Assembly (NCBI GenBank): GCA_947457325.1
Contig: CANGVU010000031.1
Span: forward strand, 1 to 8,610
Source of the DNA: Flavobacteriales bacterium
Lineage (GTDB): Bacteria; Bacteroidota; Bacteroidia; Flavobacteriales_D; Sanyastnellaceae
Direction of reading: 5' to 3'
Length of the DNA: 8,610 nt
How positions within the stretch are numbered: position 1 is the first letter of the stretch; every line of letters starts with the position of its first letter. The notes under the pieces were generated by a model, which did not search any database, had not been told where the DNA came from, and saw only the letters and a program-made list of their open reading frames with translations. A program made the position numbers and the translations under genes. Positions 6,148 to 8,610 of this stretch are shown here, piece by piece.

Positions 6148-7560
6148 ATGAATATCGAGCAAATTTACACCGGATGTTTGGCTCAAGGAGCTTATTACAT
6201 CACTTCCAACGGTGAGGCCGCCATCATTGATCCACTGCGGGAGACCCAGCCTTATATGGATCGTTTGACCAAAGACAATGTGAAATTGAAGTACATCTTC
6301 GAAACCCATTTCCATGCAGATTTCGTTTCTGGTCATCTCGATTTGAGTAAGCAAACCGGAGCCTCAATTGTCTATGGTCCAAATGCCAATCCTGAGTTTG
6401 ATTGCATCATAGCCAAAGATGATCAAGTGTTCCAAGTGGGTGAAATTTCAATTGTGGCCTTGCATACGCCAGGGCATACGATGGAAAGCACCACTTATTT
6501 ATTAAAGGATGCTTCCGGAAAGGATATTGCAATTTTCTCCGGAGATACTTTGTTCTTGGGTGATGTAGGTCGTCCTGATTTAGCTCAAAAAGCAGCTAAC
6601 TTGACGCAAGAAGAATTGGCTGGTCATTTATATGATAGCTTGATGAATAAAATCATGCCTTTATCTGATGATGTTACCGTTTACCCGGCGCATGGCGCAG
6701 GTAGCGCCTGTGGTAAGAACATGATGAAGGAGACCGTGGACACCTTGGGCAACCAAAAGAAAATGAACTATGCGTTGAATCAACCCAACAAAGAGGCTTT
6801 TGTAGCAGCTGTTTTGGATGGTTTGACACCTCCTCCTGCCTATTTCGGAATGAATGTGGCCATGAATAAGAAAGGCATTGCCAGTTTTGATGATGTTAAG
6901 AACAATGGAATGCGGGCTTTAAGTCCTTCAGAATTTGAGGCCGCTGCGGAAGCAACAGGAGCTTTGATTTTGGATACACGACCCAGCACAGAGTTTTGGA
7001 AAGGGTTTGTTCCTCAGTCCATCAACATTGGATTGAATGGTGATTTTGCCCCTTGGGTAGGAGCCTTGATTGCGAATGTTAATCAGCCGTTGTTATTGAT
7101 TACAACAGCAGGACAAGAAGAAGAGACAGTAACCAGATTGGCTCGTGTTGGATTTGATAACCAATTGGGACATTTGAAAGGCGGATTTGATGCATGGGTA
7201 AATGATGGAAAAGAGGTGGATATGATCAATCGAATTACGCCACAAGAATTTGCAGAACAGTTTTCTAAGGATGCCAAGGTGATAGATGTGAGAAAGGAAA
7301 CAGAGTATGCGGCAGAGCATGTTGATGAGGCCTACAATCGACCATTGAATTTGATCAATGAGTGGACCAAGGACATCAACCCAGATGAGCATTTCTTTAT
7401 TCATTGCGCTGGAGGATACCGAAGCATGATTGCTGCGTCTATTTTACAAGCAAGAGGATTTAGAAATTTTTCTGAGGTTGAAGGTGGTTTCAAGGCCATT
7501 GCAGAAACCAATGTTCCCAAAACGGATTTTGTTTGTCAAAGCAAAATGATGAAAGCATAA
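6148..7560 (+). CDS. CstB-like persulfide dioxygenase / double rhodanese fusion
   Basis: Predicted cytoplasmic enzyme of 470 residues that oxidises low-molecular-weight persulfide to sulfite and passes sulfane sulfur on, giving thiosulfate. Domain 1 (about 1-230) is an ETHE1-type metallo-beta-lactamase fold with THFHADFVSGH (53-63), HTPGH (106-110), SGD (131-133) and YPAHGAG (179-185). The expected Fe(II) ligands are His54, His110 and Asp133. Domain 2 (about 255-355) is a rhodanese fold whose active loop reads TTAGQEEE (319-326), with no cysteine, so it is a pseudo-rhodanese. Domain 3 (about 361-463) is a rhodanese with Cys420 in CAGGYRS and should be active. This order matches S. aureus CstB, and Cys188 in SACG resembles the extra cysteine described near the dioxygenase site of that enzyme. 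The leader is A-rich and lacks a strong ribosome binding site. The next gene starts 13 bases downstream. Confidence 0.92.
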   Translation: MNIEQIYTGCLAQGAYYITSNGEAAIIDPLRETQPYMDRLTKDNVKLKYIFETHFHADFVSGHLDLSKQTGASIVYGPNANPEFDCIIAKDDQVFQVGEISIVALHTPGHTMESTTYLLKDASGKDIAIFSGDTLFLGDVGRPDLAQKAANLTQEELAGHLYDSLMNKIMPLSDDVTVYPAHGAGSACGKNMMKETVDTLGNQKKMNYALNQPNKEAFVAAVLDGLTPPPAYFGMNVAMNKKGIASFDDVKNNGMRALSPSEFEAAAEATGALILDTRPSTEFWKGFVPQSINIGLNGDFAPWVGALIANVNQPLLLITTAGQEEETVTRLARVGFDNQLGHLKGGFDAWVNDGKEVDMINRITPQEFAEQFSKDAKVIDVRKETEYAAEHVDEAYNRPLNLINEWTKDINPDEHFFIHCAGGYRSMIAASILQARGFRNFSEVEGGFKAIAETNVPKTDFVCQSKMMKA

Positions 7561-7573
7561 AAACAAAAGTGAA

Positions 7574-7849
7574 ATGAACAACATGAAAGAGATCATAGAA
7601 AAAGGAGCGTTTTTAGTGGATGTTAGAACGCCAGAAGAGTTTGCAGAAGGGCATGTCAATGCATCGGTGAACATTCCATTGGATCAATTGGCCAATCAAT
7701 TGGATGCTTTTCAAGGAAAAGAGAACATCATTGTTTTTTGCAGAAGTGGCGCTAGAAGTGGAATGGCCAAATCGATATTGGAGCAAGAAGGTTTTTCCAA
7801 TGTAGTCAATGGCGGTCCATGGACCGCTGTTAAAGCATTGATTGATTAA
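7574..7849 (+). CDS. Single-domain rhodanese (sulfurtransferase)
   Basis: Predicted small cytoplasmic sulfurtransferase of 91 residues, one rhodanese domain and nothing else, of GlpE/PspE size. It shows the opening FLVDVRTPEEFAEGHV (13-28), ASVNIPLDQL, the catalytic loop CRSGARS with Cys56 (56-62), and a closing NGGPW (79-83). All key elements are present, so it should carry a persulfide on Cys56. It follows the dioxygenase fusion by 13 bases and precedes the stress-protein gene by 10, so the three are very probably one transcript. Its loop differs from the CAGGYRS loop of the fusion, implying a different partner or acceptor. A second in-frame ATG at 7583 is possible; GTGAAATG at the first start offers no clear ribosome site. 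It could supply substrate to, or take sulfur from, the upstream enzyme; direction is not decided here. Confidence 0.92.
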   Translation: MNNMKEIIEKGAFLVDVRTPEEFAEGHVNASVNIPLDQLANQLDAFQGKENIIVFCRSGARSGMAKSILEQEGFSNVVNGGPWTAVKALID

Positions 7850-7859
7850 AATCTTCAAA

Positions 7860-8610
7860 ATGAAAATTCTTATTCCTACTGATTTTTCAATTCTTCCAGA
7901 GCATGCTTGGGTTTTGATCCAAAGGTTGTTGGCTGGGAAGAATGCAGAAGTTACTTTTTTGCATGTCCTTCAAGTTCCTGATACATTGACTTTGGATAAT
8001 GATAAAAATTTTAATACCTGTGGTGAAATAGACATGGAGTATTTATTGTCTCAAAAGACAATGATAGAGAAAAAATTGTCGGTCATTGAGCAGGAGCACC
8101 ATGGAGTTAAAACGGATTGGGTGACTGGTCAATTAACGGATGCCATAGCCCACTATGCAGCCGGTCATGATTTTGACTTGATTGCCATGGGGACAAATGG
8201 AGCTTTTGGTGTTGCAGGCGCTATTTCAGGAACCAATACCCAAGTGGTGGCCAGGAAATCACAAATTCCAGTATTGTCCCTGATGTGTGATCGTTCTGAT
8301 TGGACTTTGAAGAATGTACTGTTTGTCAATGATTTCTCTAATCACTGTGAAGTAGATATGAAATGGCTGGAGACCATGTTGGATGCCGATAATAGCAACA
8401 TGCATTTTTTACATGTAATCAATAATTCCCAGGTGGATGAGCATTTGGTTTTTTCCAACATGAAAGAGTACGCGGAAAAAATGGGATGGAGTGAAACGAA
8501 ATTTCACACCATACAAGAAGCGAGAATTGAAGACGGTGTCATCCATTTCAATCAAAAGCATGACATGGATTTGGTTGTGATTGGTACTTATGGAAAGAAA
8601 AGTCTTTTCA
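7860..8610 (+). CDS. Tandem universal stress protein (UspA family), cut by window end
   Basis: The frame is open from the ATG at 7860 to the last base, 250 codons, with no stop, so the C-terminus is missing. Domain 1 (about 1-147) begins MKILIPTDFS and has the UspA nucleotide-binding loop G-x2-G-x9-G-T as GTNG (111-114) and GT (124-125), then IPVL. This predicts ATP binding. Domain 2 starts near 150 (LKNVLFVNDFS) and reaches its own IGTYGKKSLF loop when the window ends. A two-domain protein of about 280 residues is the common Bacteroidota form. It starts 10 bases after the rhodanese stop, so it is probably cotranscribed with the sulfur genes. Universal stress proteins have no single reaction; a role under sulfide or redox stress is suggested by position alone. 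Confidence 0.88.
   Translation, partial: MKILIPTDFSILPEHAWVLIQRLLAGKNAEVTFLHVLQVPDTLTLDNDKNFNTCGEIDMEYLLSQKTMIEKKLSVIEQEHHGVKTDWVTGQLTDAIAHYAAGHDFDLIAMGTNGAFGVAGAISGTNTQVVARKSQIPVLSLMCDRSDWTLKNVLFVNDFSNHCEVDMKWLETMLDADNSNMHFLHVINNSQVDEHLVFSNMKEYAEKMGWSETKFHTIQEARIEDGVIHFNQKHDMDLVVIGTYGKKSLF

Noticed and set aside
7083..7404. Minus-strand open frames inside the rhodanese domains of the fusion
   Set aside because: They lie wholly within a gene with conserved active-site motifs and look like antisense shadow frames.

Overview
The window looks like chromosome of a member of the Bacteroidota, probably from the Flavobacteriales/Cytophagales side. The evidence is an S46 dipeptidyl-peptidase, which is characteristic of that phylum, secreted proteins whose signal peptides end in FAQ or LTQ, weak or absent Shine-Dalgarno sequences, and exact matches to the Bacteroidota -7 promoter element TAnnTTTG. 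Protein-coding sequence fills nearly everything, and no gene-free stretch exceeds 300 bases. I see no tRNA, rRNA, CRISPR array or transposase.

Layout. Positions 1-149 are non-coding and hold two copies of an imperfect GC-rich palindromic repeat and an A-rich segment that recurs near 5160. Positions 150-187 are an 8-base tandem repeat touching the stop codon of a minus-strand gene for an SRPBCC (START-like) lipid or ligand-binding protein. A 54-base divergent gap separates that gene from a plus-strand cluster of three tightly packed, overlapping genes (695-5092). These encode a secreted subtilisin-type (S8) peptidase, an unrecognised secreted protein with beta-barrel-like character, and an S46 dipeptidyl-peptidase whose specificity residue points to DPP11 (Asp/Glu preference). 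Together they look like an envelope unit for breaking down extracellular protein to dipeptides, with the middle gene as the unexplained part.

After an 84-base gap containing a perfect 6-4-6 dyad and a possible promoter comes a sulfur-metabolism group (5177 to the window end). It has a TauE/SafE-type anion exporter and then, after a 179-base gap with a decamer repeat and a good -7 element, a CstB-like fusion (persulfide dioxygenase + pseudo-rhodanese + active rhodanese). A small single-domain rhodanese follows 13 bases later, and a tandem universal stress protein 10 bases after that; the latter is cut by the window edge. The probable logic is oxidation of persulfide to sulfite, transfer of sulfane sulfur between carriers to give thiosulfate, and export of sulfite or related anions. 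No sulfide:quinone reductase or sulfide-sensing repressor is visible; either could lie beyond the right edge or elsewhere.

Nothing here is a clearly new system. The most useful second looks are the unknown middle gene of the peptidase cluster, the CstB-type domain fusion in a Bacteroidota context, and the several small intergenic repeats.
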